Below are positions 26,365 through 35,279 of a stretch of DNA of 45,555 nucleotides, piece after piece (positions within the stretch are counted from its first letter, which is position 1; each line of letters starts with the position of its first letter). The position numbers and the translations under genes were made by a program. This stretch comes from Candidatus Omnitrophota bacterium (GTDB lineage: Bacteria; Omnitrophota; Gorgyraeia; Tantalellales; Tantalellaceae), in the NCBI GenBank assembly GCA_024277375.1, contig JAJRVD010000045.1, positions 1 to 45,555 on the forward strand. Reading direction: 5' to 3'. A model generated the notes under the pieces. That model did no database searches, was not told where the DNA came from, and saw only the letters and a list, made by a program, of their open reading frames with translations.

Positions 26365-27897
26365 TTACTTCAATATGGAATGTATGAACTCAAGGAGTTC
26401 GTATTTTTCAACCGAACTTTTGTTGCCGACAATTTGAACGGCCAAAGCTCCGACAGCGTTGCCGATGAAGGATGCAACTTCCATAGGCACCCCTGTCGTT
26501 ACACATGGAGCGGTATATGCAAAAAATGCGTCACCAGCTCCAACAGTATCAACTACTTTCGAGGAAAAAATTGGGGTTCTGCAAGCATCCCGATTATCAT
26601 TTAGCGCTATAGATCCTTTTTTTCCAAGTGTGACGATCAGATTTTTTGCGTCCAGATTTTCTAAAAGTTTTTTGGCAACAGTTTCTATTTCTGTTGTTTT
26701 TTCCTGAGTGGCAAGCCTGACCTCCGGTTCATCAAGGCATAGAAAAGTAGCAGAATTGTATTTCGTGATTAGGTTGAAGCCTCTATTGGCTCCGTTTGTC
26801 TGAGTGTTGACTGCTAGCGTTTTACTGATTTTTTCAAGTGTATTGATTATCTTTTTTGAAATCAGGCCATGCCCAAAGTCCGAGACGAGTAGTAAATCGA
26901 AATCAGGAACAGCGGATTCAAGATATTCGATTATTATATCCTCATCGCTTTCGCATATATTGTCTCCATTGAGGTAGTTTATTTCAAATAGCTTTTGATT
27001 GAGATATTGATTTATGTACCTTTTTTTCACTATGGTTGGTCCGTCATTCCGATAGAAAAAATGTGGCGAAACGTTTGGTTTTAAATTGTTCCGAATAAAC
27101 TCTTCCTGTGAGTTCTTCTTGCCTAGAAGAGAAACCAATTGCACACTATCGCATAAGCTTGCGATATGGTTGGCTACCGCAAAGGCTCCGCCATTAAACA
27201 CTTCGTGGTCTAAAGCCTTGTTTACCACAAGATGTGCTTTGGCTGATTTACCCATCGATTCGCAGTAGTGATATTCGTCAAGAATGCCGTCTCCTATTAG
27301 CAGGACTTTCAGATCGCTAAGATTATTAAGGGTCTCTGAAATATTTTGGAAAGAATATTTGTTTTTAAAGTTTTCCAGATAATTTCTGGTTTCATCAGGG
27401 TAAATATTCATGAAGCTATTAACAAAAGTAGAGGAGCTGAATGAAAAGCCTTCTGTTTCATGAATTTTTGCTTTGCTTTGATTGAGTTCTTTTTCTATAT
27501 TACCTATCTTTTCGTCAATTTTCTGTTCGCGTTCTTTGTGTGTTTTGCCTTTTGCAAAAACATCAGGGTTAAGAGCCTTAACGCATTCGAAAGGTGTTTC
27601 ATCATTAACGATGCTTACAAAGTCGACCTGCTGTAATGATGCAAGGTTTTCGGCGCGCAAGGCATCGGGAAAAACTGGCCTCCCAGGCCCTCTACGTACA
27701 TCTACATCTCTTATGACAGTGGCGACAAGGATGTCTCCCTCACTTCTTGCTGAATTCAAATGCTTGATGTGTCCAGGGTGGATGAGGTCGAAGACTCCAT
27801 GAGTTTGAACAACTGTTTTTCCCTCTTTCTGTAGAGTTCTTATTTTCTCAGTAAGGTTGCTAAAAGGGATGATTTTGCTTTTGATACTTTCTTCCAT
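26365..27897 (-). CDS. Nucleotidyltransferase-PfkB kinase fusion, HldE-like with swapped domain order
   Basis: The 510-residue fusion has an N-terminal nucleotidyltransferase (about 8-165) with QTHGVFDLIHPGHIKHL, whose HPGH at 40-43 is the adenylyl/cytidylyltransferase signature, and SSSTFVNSF at its end. A C-terminal PfkB sugar kinase (about 190-510) has LIGDGILDEYHYCE, NGGAFAVANHIASL, DTVGAGDAF (catalytic Asp450 region, anion hole 453-456) and a late GNAVGALAVQ. E. coli HldE has the kinase first and the transferase second, so the order is reversed here. It likely phosphorylates a heptose-7-phosphate-like substrate at C1 and/or forms the NDP-sugar. Neighbours are a second, free nucleotidyltransferase and a SIS isomerase, supporting a heptose-type pathway. 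Confidence 0.85.
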   Translation of the reverse strand: MEESIKSKIIPFSNLTEKIRTLQKEGKTVVQTHGVFDLIHPGHIKHLNSARSEGDILVATVIRDVDVRRGPGRPVFPDALRAENLASLQQVDFVSIVNDETPFECVKALNPDVFAKGKTHKEREQKIDEKIGNIEKELNQSKAKIHETEGFSFSSSTFVNSFMNIYPDETRNYLENFKNKYSFQNISETLNNLSDLKVLLIGDGILDEYHYCESMGKSAKAHLVVNKALDHEVFNGGAFAVANHIASLCDSVQLVSLLGKKNSQEEFIRNNLKPNVSPHFFYRNDGPTIVKKRYINQYLNQKLFEINYLNGDNICESDEDIIIEYLESAVPDFDLLLVSDFGHGLISKKIINTLEKISKTLAVNTQTNGANRGFNLITKYNSATFLCLDEPEVRLATQEKTTEIETVAKKLLENLDAKNLIVTLGKKGSIALNDNRDACRTPIFSSKVVDTVGAGDAFFAYTAPCVTTGVPMEVASFIGNAVGALAVQIVGNKSSVEKYELLEFIHSILK

Positions 27898-27907
27898 TCT
27901 GCTAACG

Positions 27908-28381
27908 TTATCTTAGATATTTGTTGATGAGTTCTGTAGATGAAAAAACGATTTCGTGTGTAACCTTCATTTCAGCCCCGATATCATCTAGGATATCAAA
28001 CTCTTTTTGTATTTTACCTGTTTTGTCTTTTAGCTTTTCAAATTCCTGCCCTTTAACGTAGTAGTCCGGTTTTAAGAGGCGAAGAGTTTCTTCAGCTGTT
28101 GGCCATTTGTTTATTGAAACATAGTCGACGCATTCCAAAGCTGCAATGGATTCGGCCCTTAGATTTTGATTGTATGCTGGTCTGCCGGGGCCTTTGTCGA
28201 CATATTCATCGGGGGTAAGAGTTACTACTAGAACATCTCCCATAAGTTTTGCCGCCTGAAAGTGTTTGATGTGGCCCGGGTGCATAAGGTCAAAGCATCC
28301 GTGGCAATGGACTACTTTTTTGCCAGCGCCCTTAAGGCTTCTAATTTCTTGAGACAGTTCTTCTATTTCTTTAATTTTCAT
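27908..28381 (-). CDS. Stand-alone RfaE2-type nucleotidyltransferase
   Basis: The 157-residue enzyme shows VVHCHGCFDLMHPGHIKHFQAAK (HPGH motif), VTLTPDEYVDKGPGRPAYNQNLRAESIAAL, YYVKGQEFEKLKDKTGKIQKE and FSSTELIN. This is the RfaE-domain-II/cytidylyltransferase-like fold that joins a nucleotide to a sugar-1-phosphate. It closely parallels the N-terminal domain of the next gene, so the trio holds two transferase copies, perhaps for two sugars or as one active and one regulatory copy. ATG 28381 opens the minus-strand operon; the 186-base region to the divergent gene at 28568 must hold both promoters, though none was clear enough to call. Confidence 0.85.
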   Translation of the reverse strand: MKIKEIEELSQEIRSLKGAGKKVVHCHGCFDLMHPGHIKHFQAAKLMGDVLVVTLTPDEYVDKGPGRPAYNQNLRAESIAALECVDYVSINKWPTAEETLRLLKPDYYVKGQEFEKLKDKTGKIQKEFDILDDIGAEMKVTHEIVFSSTELINKYLR

Positions 28382-28567
28382 CTACAAAATATGATGTAGT
28401 TTCTTTACTTATCGTAGAGCTACCCAGTCCCTGAAAGTTATTGAACAAACAAGGGCTTGTAGCACGAATTGCATAAGAATACCGCTTAATTTTAGTGGTT
28501 TGTATGGTAGACTCATCGGGTTATTCTATTCTAACACAGCTACTTTTAAACGTTTATTTTATGTGAA

Positions 28568-29575
28568 ATGAAAAAAATTATACTAGGTACCGCAATAGGC
28601 ACTCTGTTTCTCTATTTTTCACTGCGCGGTCTGGATATGAAAGGACTGAGTGACGGGTTATCCAGAGTTAAAATTGTTTATTTCATACCTATTGCGGTGA
28701 TTTTCTTCATTATCCCATATTTAAGATCTCTCAGGTGGGGTATTATAATTTCCCCCATCAAAAAGATAAGCCAGAAAGAACTTTTCCCAATAGCATGTAT
28801 AGGATTCATGGCAATTATTCTTGTTCCGATGAGGTTTGGCGAACTTATCAGGCCGTATCTATTAAAAGAAAAACTGAAGATACCGTTTAGTTCCGGTCTT
28901 GCTACAATATTTGTTGAAAGGATACTTGATGTCTTAATAATCCTTTTTATATTTATAGGAGTAATTATATTTTCGCCTTTGCCGGACTGGTTTGTTAAGT
29001 CTGGTTATACCCTCGCAGGCGGCTTTGTTGTGATGATGCTCTGCTTAACGGTTTTTTATTTAAAAACGGATGATTCTATAAGGTTCTTACAGCCGATAAT
29101 CAGGTCTTTCCCCCATGGATTAAAAGAAGCTATCAACGGGTTTATTTACAATCTTGCCGAAGGGGTCAAAGTTGTCGGCAATCCTAGAAGACTTTTAGCG
29201 GCGCTTGTTTTATCTATTTTAATATGGGGACTTAATGGAGCAGCACTTTATATTTTATTTTTCTCGCATTCGTTTGGCTTGCCGATTGTTGTTGCGTTTA
29301 TAGTGCTGGTAGCTCTTATTGCTGGCATTAGCATGCCAACAGCGCCGGGCATGCTGGGTAACTTTCAATATCCTATAATTGCAACTTTATCACTATTTGG
29401 AGTTCCTAAAGACGACGCATTTATTTTTTCCATGCTTTACTACATTATCGGTTTGGGTATCGCTGTGCTACTTGGAATGCTATTTCTACCCTCAATGAAT
29501 ATTTCCTTCAAAGATGCTTTTAAAAGTATGAAGAACTCCATGAACAATACAATGAGAGACGATGCTACCACATAG
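28568..29575 (+). CDS. YbhN/UPF0104-type membrane protein (LPG-synthase transmembrane family)
   Basis: The 335-residue protein has about eight membrane helices and the family features LRSLRWGIIISPIKK, PMRFGELIRPYLLKEK, ATIFVERILDVLIILF and MPTAPGMLGNFQYPI. These mark the lysylphosphatidylglycerol-synthase transmembrane-region family (AglD/YbhN). Members without the catalytic cytoplasmic domain often sit in glycan or glycolipid loci and are thought to handle polyprenyl-linked or lipid substrates. It starts a new plus-strand run after the divergent heptose-like cassette, followed by a large membrane protein 24 bases on. Confidence 0.82.
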   Translation: MKKIILGTAIGTLFLYFSLRGLDMKGLSDGLSRVKIVYFIPIAVIFFIIPYLRSLRWGIIISPIKKISQKELFPIACIGFMAIILVPMRFGELIRPYLLKEKLKIPFSSGLATIFVERILDVLIILFIFIGVIIFSPLPDWFVKSGYTLAGGFVVMMLCLTVFYLKTDDSIRFLQPIIRSFPHGLKEAINGFIYNLAEGVKVVGNPRRLLAALVLSILIWGLNGAALYILFFSHSFGLPIVVAFIVLVALIAGISMPTAPGMLGNFQYPIIATLSLFGVPKDDAFIFSMLYYIIGLGIAVLLGMLFLPSMNISFKDAFKSMKNSMNNTMRDDATT

Positions 29576-29599
29576 CCTATATTTTTCTAAAGTCAAATA

Positions 29600-31678
29600 A
29601 TGAAACTATCATGTTTGAGTAGCCTAAAAAACGAAAACAGACCGTTACTATTCATAGCAGGGCTTTCTCTTATATGCTGGGTTAGGATCTTGGGGATGGA
29701 AGGGTACTGGGCTGATGATATGGCCTGGGTTTGGCACCATTTCTACTCCTCAAGTTACGAAGAACTAACGCAACCGTTTCGGTGGTTGCGCCATTTGCTT
29801 TCCGGCTTGATGTTATCCGCTTACCTAAGCCTTATGGATATTTTTGGTCTGCATGTGTTTAAGATTTGGTGCATTATGAGGCTTTTGATTTTTACTGCAA
29901 ATGGGATTCTTGTTTATATAATCGCAAGATACCTTTTTAGGCCGGAATCTATCTTGCCACTTGCCATCTCTTTTGCATATATCGTATCGCCTTTGGTTAA
30001 CGATCTTTCTCTGGTTACATTTAACTATCATGTTTTTGTTTTTTTCTGCCTCCTTTCATATTGGTTTTCAATAAAGTCTGTTACTGCTGAAAGTTCGAAC
30101 GGTTTATTTCTAGCTTTGGCGATGGTTTCTATAGTAATTCCTATGGTTAGTCTTGAGAGTACGATCATTCTTGATGGCGTTCGGCCTATAATCTTTATGG
30201 TCATTTTCATGAAAAATAATGGTTATCGCTTTGGAAAGGCGCTGAAAAAAAGTTTGATCAGCTGGGTACCATTTCTTCTAATTGGTACGGCAGTAGTGGT
30301 GGATACGATTCTCAGGCCACAGTATGGTCCTTATGCTGGTCTTTACTCTTCATGGTCGCTAGATGTCGTATTGTTGAAGACTATATTTATCCGTTACATA
30401 AGATCGTTTGAATATGCCTTGTACGGCATTTACGAGTTAACAGTTCGGTTTGCTCTGCTTGAAAGACTGAGTTTTGTTAATATCGTTTTTGCGCTTGGGG
30501 CGGCTTATTTTTCTTATCGCTACTTGTTTCATAAAAGCATGGAAGGTGAGGATGCAGAAAGACCTTTAAACCTGAAGGAAGCGAAATGGGCAATGGCATT
30601 TGGTTTTTTGACTCTCTTTCTTGGAATTTTTATTTATGCCGTAGCAAGAGAGCACCTTATGTATGGTGTAAATAGCCGACATGCTATTTTAGCAAGTATC
30701 GGAGCGTCAATCTTTTTGCCATCGATGATATTTTATTTTGCTCTTAAGATAAGGTTGAAGCTGAAGCAGACAAAACTTTTATTTGCTGTCCTGATTTTTT
30801 TGGGCACTCTTCAATGCAATTTTTCTATTTTATCCCACGACAAAATGTGGGAATATCAGCAATCTATCTGGTGGCAGCTTGCGTGGCGTGCGCCAGATAT
30901 CCAAGAGAATACATTGATGGTGATTGATATGCCATGGGAGGAATCGCCGACAGGGTCAAGCTACGATTTGCCAGCTTTCATTAACTTTGCATATGCCGAC
31001 TCTAAGGACAATCTTAAAAGCCATTTTGCGATGTCTACGCTTAACGCATTTAGGAAGCAGAATGGCTTCGGATACTATGAAAACCATAAAAAGGAACTGC
31101 ATGAGATAACAATATATTCTGGGAAAATTAGTTATTACCCGCAAAACCTCCTTGTTGCCCAGCTTAATCCAGACGGATTACTTTTGTTTGACGATGAGAT
31201 AAGAGGTCGCCCGTGGGATTTTAAAAAGGAAGTAAGTTTTTTAATAAGTAGGGCTACGAAAGACCGGATAGTCTATACGGCGGATAACCAAAAATTTCCA
31301 TACCGGTGGGTTCTTGGTTCTGAGCCTGAGCATGATTGGCGTTATTTTTTTCAAAAGGCTACTGCTTTGAATGAGGTGAAAAATTTTACAGGGGTTATCG
31401 AGCTTTATAAGCGTGCAGGTGGTTCTGGCGTTGATATGAAGGGAACCCGCCCCCAATATCTAGATCCATTCATATTGGCTTTTTACCTTACCGGAGAGTT
31501 AGAGACCGCTAATGAGCTTTTGAAGATGTGGGCTGAATCTCGCAGAGAAAAAGTGTCTGGAGGGCATCTACTACTGGAGAAGGTTAAGCGTTTGCAGAAA
31601 AACTCCTCGCCTGCGGAGGAAATGTGGAAAGAAATGAAGAGGATATGGCCTACAGGCACTCGGCAAAATCGATTTTAA
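29600..31678 (+). CDS. Large polytopic membrane protein, GT-C-like
   Basis: The 692-residue protein has about eleven or twelve hydrophobic helices up to about residue 410, then a soluble C-terminal portion of about 280 residues. The first outer loop has GYWADDMAWVWHHF, an acidic DD motif after the first helix as in lipid-sugar-dependent GT-C glycosyltransferases. The soluble tail has no domain I recognise, though the end (IELYKRAGGSG ... YLTGELETANELLKMW) has a helical-repeat feel. I infer transfer of a sugar from a polyprenyl-phosphate donor outside the inner membrane, possibly with the upstream YbhN-type protein or the DPM-like GT2 at 23932 making the donor. Family assignment is tentative. 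Confidence 0.6.
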   Translation: MKLSCLSSLKNENRPLLFIAGLSLICWVRILGMEGYWADDMAWVWHHFYSSSYEELTQPFRWLRHLLSGLMLSAYLSLMDIFGLHVFKIWCIMRLLIFTANGILVYIIARYLFRPESILPLAISFAYIVSPLVNDLSLVTFNYHVFVFFCLLSYWFSIKSVTAESSNGLFLALAMVSIVIPMVSLESTIILDGVRPIIFMVIFMKNNGYRFGKALKKSLISWVPFLLIGTAVVVDTILRPQYGPYAGLYSSWSLDVVLLKTIFIRYIRSFEYALYGIYELTVRFALLERLSFVNIVFALGAAYFSYRYLFHKSMEGEDAERPLNLKEAKWAMAFGFLTLFLGIFIYAVAREHLMYGVNSRHAILASIGASIFLPSMIFYFALKIRLKLKQTKLLFAVLIFLGTLQCNFSILSHDKMWEYQQSIWWQLAWRAPDIQENTLMVIDMPWEESPTGSSYDLPAFINFAYADSKDNLKSHFAMSTLNAFRKQNGFGYYENHKKELHEITIYSGKISYYPQNLLVAQLNPDGLLLFDDEIRGRPWDFKKEVSFLISRATKDRIVYTADNQKFPYRWVLGSEPEHDWRYFFQKATALNEVKNFTGVIELYKRAGGSGVDMKGTRPQYLDPFILAFYLTGELETANELLKMWAESRREKVSGGHLLLEKVKRLQKNSSPAEEMWKEMKRIWPTGTRQNRF

Positions 31679-31784
31679 TAGATTCTTTGCAATCTGTTGA
31701 AAAGTTGATGCCTGATCGTTGGTGTTCTTTGGTTATGTAGGTTATATTTAGTTAGTTTTGTTTTTGAATACGATGGAGAATTTG

Positions 31785-32666
31785 ATGCAGGGTAATCGCT
31801 TTCCGACTGTAATTGCAGAAATCGGTTGCAATCATAAGGGTGAGATGAAAATTGCCCGTGAAATGATCAAAATTGCTGCACAATTTTGTAAAGCGGATTT
31901 CGTTAAATTCCAGAAGCGGAACCCGAAAGAGCTTTTAACAGAGGTCGAATATAATGCACCGCATCCCAACGAGTATCACTCCTATGGTGATAGCTATGGC
32001 GAACATCGAGAATTTCTGGAATTTTCTATTGACCAGCATAAACAACTGAAGGATTGGTGTGAAGAATGGAAGATTGGCTATTCCGCTTCGGTATGGGACA
32101 TTACCTCCGCCACTGAAATGATTTCTCTTGAGCCAGAGCATGTCAAGGTTCCATCCGCTACAAACCTGAACTTCAAACTTCTTGGTCTGCTTTGCGATAG
32201 TTATGGCGGTGATATCCATATTTCATTTGGGATGACGAGCAGAAAGGAAGAGGAAGATATAGTAGGTTTTTTAAAAAAGAGAGGACGGAATAAAGATCTC
32301 GTTATCTACAGCTGTACATCCGGGTACCCTGTGGCGTTTGAGGATATTTGTCTTCTTGAGATAAGCAGGATAAGAGAAACTTTTGGCAATGATGTTAAGG
32401 CGATAGGGTTTTCCGGCCATCATCTTGGTATTGCGGCCGATGTAGGAGCGATTACCCTTGGAGCCGAAGTTGTTGAGCGGCACTTTACCTTAGACAGGAC
32501 ATGGAAGGGGACTGATCATTCTGCAAGCCTTGAACCTGATGGCATGAGGAGACTTGCAAGGGATGTTAGAAATGTTAAAAAGGCTCTTACCTGTAAAAGT
32601 GAGGAAATACTTCCTGTCGAAAAAGTTCAAAGAGAAAAGCTGAAACGGAGCCGCGAGGAAAACTAG
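31785..32666 (+). CDS. NeuB-family nonulosonate synthase, short form (KDN-9-P synthase-like)
   Basis: The 293-residue protein has the NeuB barrel marks TVIAEIGCNHKGEMKIA, ADFVKFQKRNPKELL, VKVPSATNLN, HISFGMTS, YSCTSGYPV, GFSGHHLGIAADVGAITLGAEVVERHFTLDRTWKGTDHSASLEP, but lacks the C-terminal SAF domain present in the LegI-like enzyme at 8105. ATG 31785 is chosen because GGAG (31776-31779) is well spaced from it and MQGNRFPTVIAEIG fits the family; longer TTG/ATG starts lie upstream. Adjacent to a CMP-synthetase fused to a phosphatase, it probably makes a nine-carbon acid 9-phosphate, such as KDN-9-P from mannose-6-P and PEP (inference). No LegC, NeuC or NeuD partner lies nearby. Confidence 0.82.
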   Translation: MQGNRFPTVIAEIGCNHKGEMKIAREMIKIAAQFCKADFVKFQKRNPKELLTEVEYNAPHPNEYHSYGDSYGEHREFLEFSIDQHKQLKDWCEEWKIGYSASVWDITSATEMISLEPEHVKVPSATNLNFKLLGLLCDSYGGDIHISFGMTSRKEEEDIVGFLKKRGRNKDLVIYSCTSGYPVAFEDICLLEISRIRETFGNDVKAIGFSGHHLGIAADVGAITLGAEVVERHFTLDRTWKGTDHSASLEPDGMRRLARDVRNVKKALTCKSEEILPVEKVQREKLKRSREEN

Positions 32667-33833
32667 ATGACTGTAAAGGTTATTTCGATTATTCCTGCAA
32701 GAGGAGGATCAAAAGGAATCGCCAAAAAAAATACCTACAACCTGCGTGGCATTCCTCTTATCGCCTATACGATAAAGGCTTCTCTCGAATCAGGCTGTAT
32801 AGATAGAACAATAGTTTCGACAGACGATGAAAAAATAGCTGAATTGTCGAGACGATACGGGGCTGAAGTTATAATGCGGCCCTCGGAACTTGCGCAGGAT
32901 GAATCGCCTACCGAGCCTGTGATAAGCCATATACTGGATGTTTTAGAAGAAGAGTCGTGCCTGCCGGAGACCATTTTTTTGCTTCAGCCGACATCTCCTT
33001 TGAGGGATAGCAACAATATAGCCGGAGCGTGCAAGCAATATATCGACGAAGGCGCCGATTCACTTTTAAGCGTTGCCCCTTCCCATGAGTTTCTATGGAA
33101 AGAGGGCGACAACGGGGCAGTTTCTATCAATTATGATTATGCAAATAGGCCGAGGCGACAGGATATGACCCAGTATGGAGAGAATGGCGCGATATATATC
33201 TTCGGGCGGGAAGGTTTTTTAAAAAACCAAAATAGGCTTTTTGGAAAAATTGCTATCTATAAGATGGAAGTAAGCCGGGCAATACAGATAGATGACCCTA
33301 TTGATATGATTGTTGTCAAGGCGAAGCTTGACCAAGACGCCCAACTTGCCGGTACCGATTTTTCAAAAATAAAGCTATTATTTACTGATGTTGATGGTGT
33401 GTTGACAGATGCCGGAATCTATTACGGTCAAGGTGGCGTTCGGATGAAGCGTTTCAATCTGCAAGATGGCATGGGGGTAGAGAGGCTTAGGGATGTTGGG
33501 ATTGAGACGGTTGTTATTACTCGTGAGGATTCTGCTATCGTCAAGGAGCGGTGCAAAAAGCTTAAAATTAAAGAGGCGCATGTCGGGATATGGGAGAAGC
33601 TTCCACTGATAAAGGCTATCGCCGAGCGTCTTGGCGTTCCCCTTGAGCATGCCTGTTATCTTGGAGACGATGTTAACGATCTTGAAGCTATGCGTGCGGT
33701 GGGCATTCCTGTCGCGGTATCTAATGCCAGGCCGGAAATAAAGAATATTGCAAGGTATGTCACTTCGGCGAGTGGGGGCGACGGAGCATTTAGAGAAGTT
33801 TCGGATCTTATCTGTAACTCGGTTAAAAAGTAG
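32667..33833 (+). CDS. CMP-nonulosonate synthetase fused to KdsC-like HAD phosphatase
   Basis: The 388-residue fusion has an N-terminal NeuA-type cytidylyltransferase (1-225: SIIPARGGSKGIAKKN, IVSTDDEKIAEL, FLLQPTSPLRDS, RPRRQDMTQYGENGAIYIF, IQIDDPIDM). A C-terminal HAD domain (about 232-388) carries LLFTDVDGVLTD (Asp241, Asp243), ITREDSAIVKERCKKL and YLGDDVNDLEAM (333-338), as in KdsC. The HAD would remove the 9-phosphate (or 8-phosphate) before or around CMP activation; vertebrate CMAS has a similar layout. The domain order and complete HAD motifs suggest both halves work. It abuts the NeuB-like gene (stop then ATG) and is six bases from the KpsS-like gene, forming one transcription unit. 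Confidence 0.9.
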   Translation: MTVKVISIIPARGGSKGIAKKNTYNLRGIPLIAYTIKASLESGCIDRTIVSTDDEKIAELSRRYGAEVIMRPSELAQDESPTEPVISHILDVLEEESCLPETIFLLQPTSPLRDSNNIAGACKQYIDEGADSLLSVAPSHEFLWKEGDNGAVSINYDYANRPRRQDMTQYGENGAIYIFGREGFLKNQNRLFGKIAIYKMEVSRAIQIDDPIDMIVVKAKLDQDAQLAGTDFSKIKLLFTDVDGVLTDAGIYYGQGGVRMKRFNLQDGMGVERLRDVGIETVVITREDSAIVKERCKKLKIKEAHVGIWEKLPLIKAIAERLGVPLEHACYLGDDVNDLEAMRAVGIPVAVSNARPEIKNIARYVTSASGGDGAFREVSDLICNSVKK

Positions 33834-33839
33834 GTTTAA

Positions 33840-35243
33840 ATGCGACAGTTCGACCTTCTAATTTCAGTACTGACTCTTCCAGAAGTCAGCTATCTTGAGC
33901 CAATGGTCAGAAAGATGATTGATGGTGGAAATAAGATTGGCTTCATGCTTTTTCATGAGGCTGGCGCGGAGATACTGGAGAAACATCGGATTCCATATTT
34001 CAATATGTTTGATGAAATTGAAAAATGTGATGAGAAAAATCCAACGCTTGCCGATATCGAACTCTTAAGGAGCGAGTTTGGGATAGTTAATTTTGCAGAT
34101 CTGTATGTACACGAAAAGATGGGCTACGGCAGACCGGATGAAGACAAGCTTGGGCAAAAAGTTTATGCTTATCTTAAAACCGTAGATAGAATCTTTTCTG
34201 AGAACGATGTGAGAAGCGTAATGCAGGAACTTGGCGGTTATACCCCGAACCACGCTGTTTATCATGCGGCGCGCAAGAATAGTATACCGCATATTTTTTA
34301 TGAGCCGGCTCCTTTTAAACGAAGGGTTGTTTTTAACAAAGATAGTTTTTTCTCGAATATGCCTGAAGATATACTGGCCAAAACTTCCTCAGATCAGACC
34401 AAAAGGGAAGTGAAAAAGTATTTGGGTGATTACTTGAAGGAGCAAAGCGTGCTTAAACCTTTTAAAGACGCTCATAGGTATAAAGACCAAAGCATATCCA
34501 AAATATTCAACATGGATAATGCCGGCAGGTTGTTGAGAAAACTTAAGCATAAGTATCTTGAAAAAAAGCGTGAAGAATACAACGAAATAGGATTTGTGAT
34601 AAAGGATGCCTTTAAGAGGTATTTTAGGCGGAAGCTCATATCTTCAAAGTATGAAACGCCAGACTATTCCGAGAAGTATGTCTATTTCCCTTTTCATGTT
34701 CCATATGATGTTCAGCTCTCCAGCAGGAGTAGGCTGTTTTATAATCAGGAAGGGTTTGTAGAGTATCTTTGCCGGAGCATTCCGCATGGCTGGAAGGTTT
34801 GTGTTAAGGAACACCCGACATGTATCGGTGGTCACTCATATTCTGTTTTAAGGAAAACGCTGGAGTTGCACAAAAATCTTACGCTTGTGCATCCGGGAGT
34901 TAATTCTTTTGACCTAATTAAGAATTCTGAAATAGTCGCTACTGTTAATTCGAAAGTAGGTTTCGAAGCTCTGATGCAAGGCAAGAAGGTTCTTGTGGTT
35001 GGCGATGTTTTTTATAAGGGCAAGGGAGTTACTTTCGATTGCGATAATCTTGTTAGCTTACCAGAGGTGATACGAAAGGCGGCTGATTCGTCCCCTCCTG
35101 AGATGGAAAGGATTATGGACATTTTAGGAAAAGCGTGGGAATGGAGTCGTCCCGCCGAACTTTTCCTACTTGAAGATGATAACATGAAGGTGTCTGCTGA
35201 AACTTTTTACAGCTACCTAAAAAACTCAGGAATACTTAAATAG
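33840..35243 (+). CDS. KpsS/LipB-like capsule glycosyltransferase candidate
   Basis: The 467-residue soluble protein carries YVYFPFHVPYDVQLSSRSRLFYNQEGFVEYL, GWKVCVKEHPTCIGGHS and LTLVHPGVNSFDLIKNSEIVATVNSKVGFEALMQGKKVLVVGDVFY. The 'KEHP', 'P....DLI..S..V.T.NS..GFEAL..GK.V...G...Y' pattern is the capsule polysaccharide biosynthesis/export (KpsS/LipB, PF05159) signature, a GT-B fold using CMP-sugar donors in several studied cases. Placed directly after the CMP-synthetase fusion, it is the likely transferase for that nonulosonate (inference). It mirrors the GT-B-like gene placed after LegF at 12142. Confidence 0.82.
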   Translation: MRQFDLLISVLTLPEVSYLEPMVRKMIDGGNKIGFMLFHEAGAEILEKHRIPYFNMFDEIEKCDEKNPTLADIELLRSEFGIVNFADLYVHEKMGYGRPDEDKLGQKVYAYLKTVDRIFSENDVRSVMQELGGYTPNHAVYHAARKNSIPHIFYEPAPFKRRVVFNKDSFFSNMPEDILAKTSSDQTKREVKKYLGDYLKEQSVLKPFKDAHRYKDQSISKIFNMDNAGRLLRKLKHKYLEKKREEYNEIGFVIKDAFKRYFRRKLISSKYETPDYSEKYVYFPFHVPYDVQLSSRSRLFYNQEGFVEYLCRSIPHGWKVCVKEHPTCIGGHSYSVLRKTLELHKNLTLVHPGVNSFDLIKNSEIVATVNSKVGFEALMQGKKVLVVGDVFYKGKGVTFDCDNLVSLPEVIRKAADSSPPEMERIMDILGKAWEWSRPAELFLLEDDNMKVSAETFYSYLKNSGILK

Positions 35244-35279
35244 GCTACATCGTCTGAATAATGGAAAAATATTCTTGAA

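Noticed and set aside
26380-26707. Plus-strand frames opposite the kinase fusion
   Set aside because: They are antisense to the PfkB domain, whose GAGD motif is clear on the minus strand.
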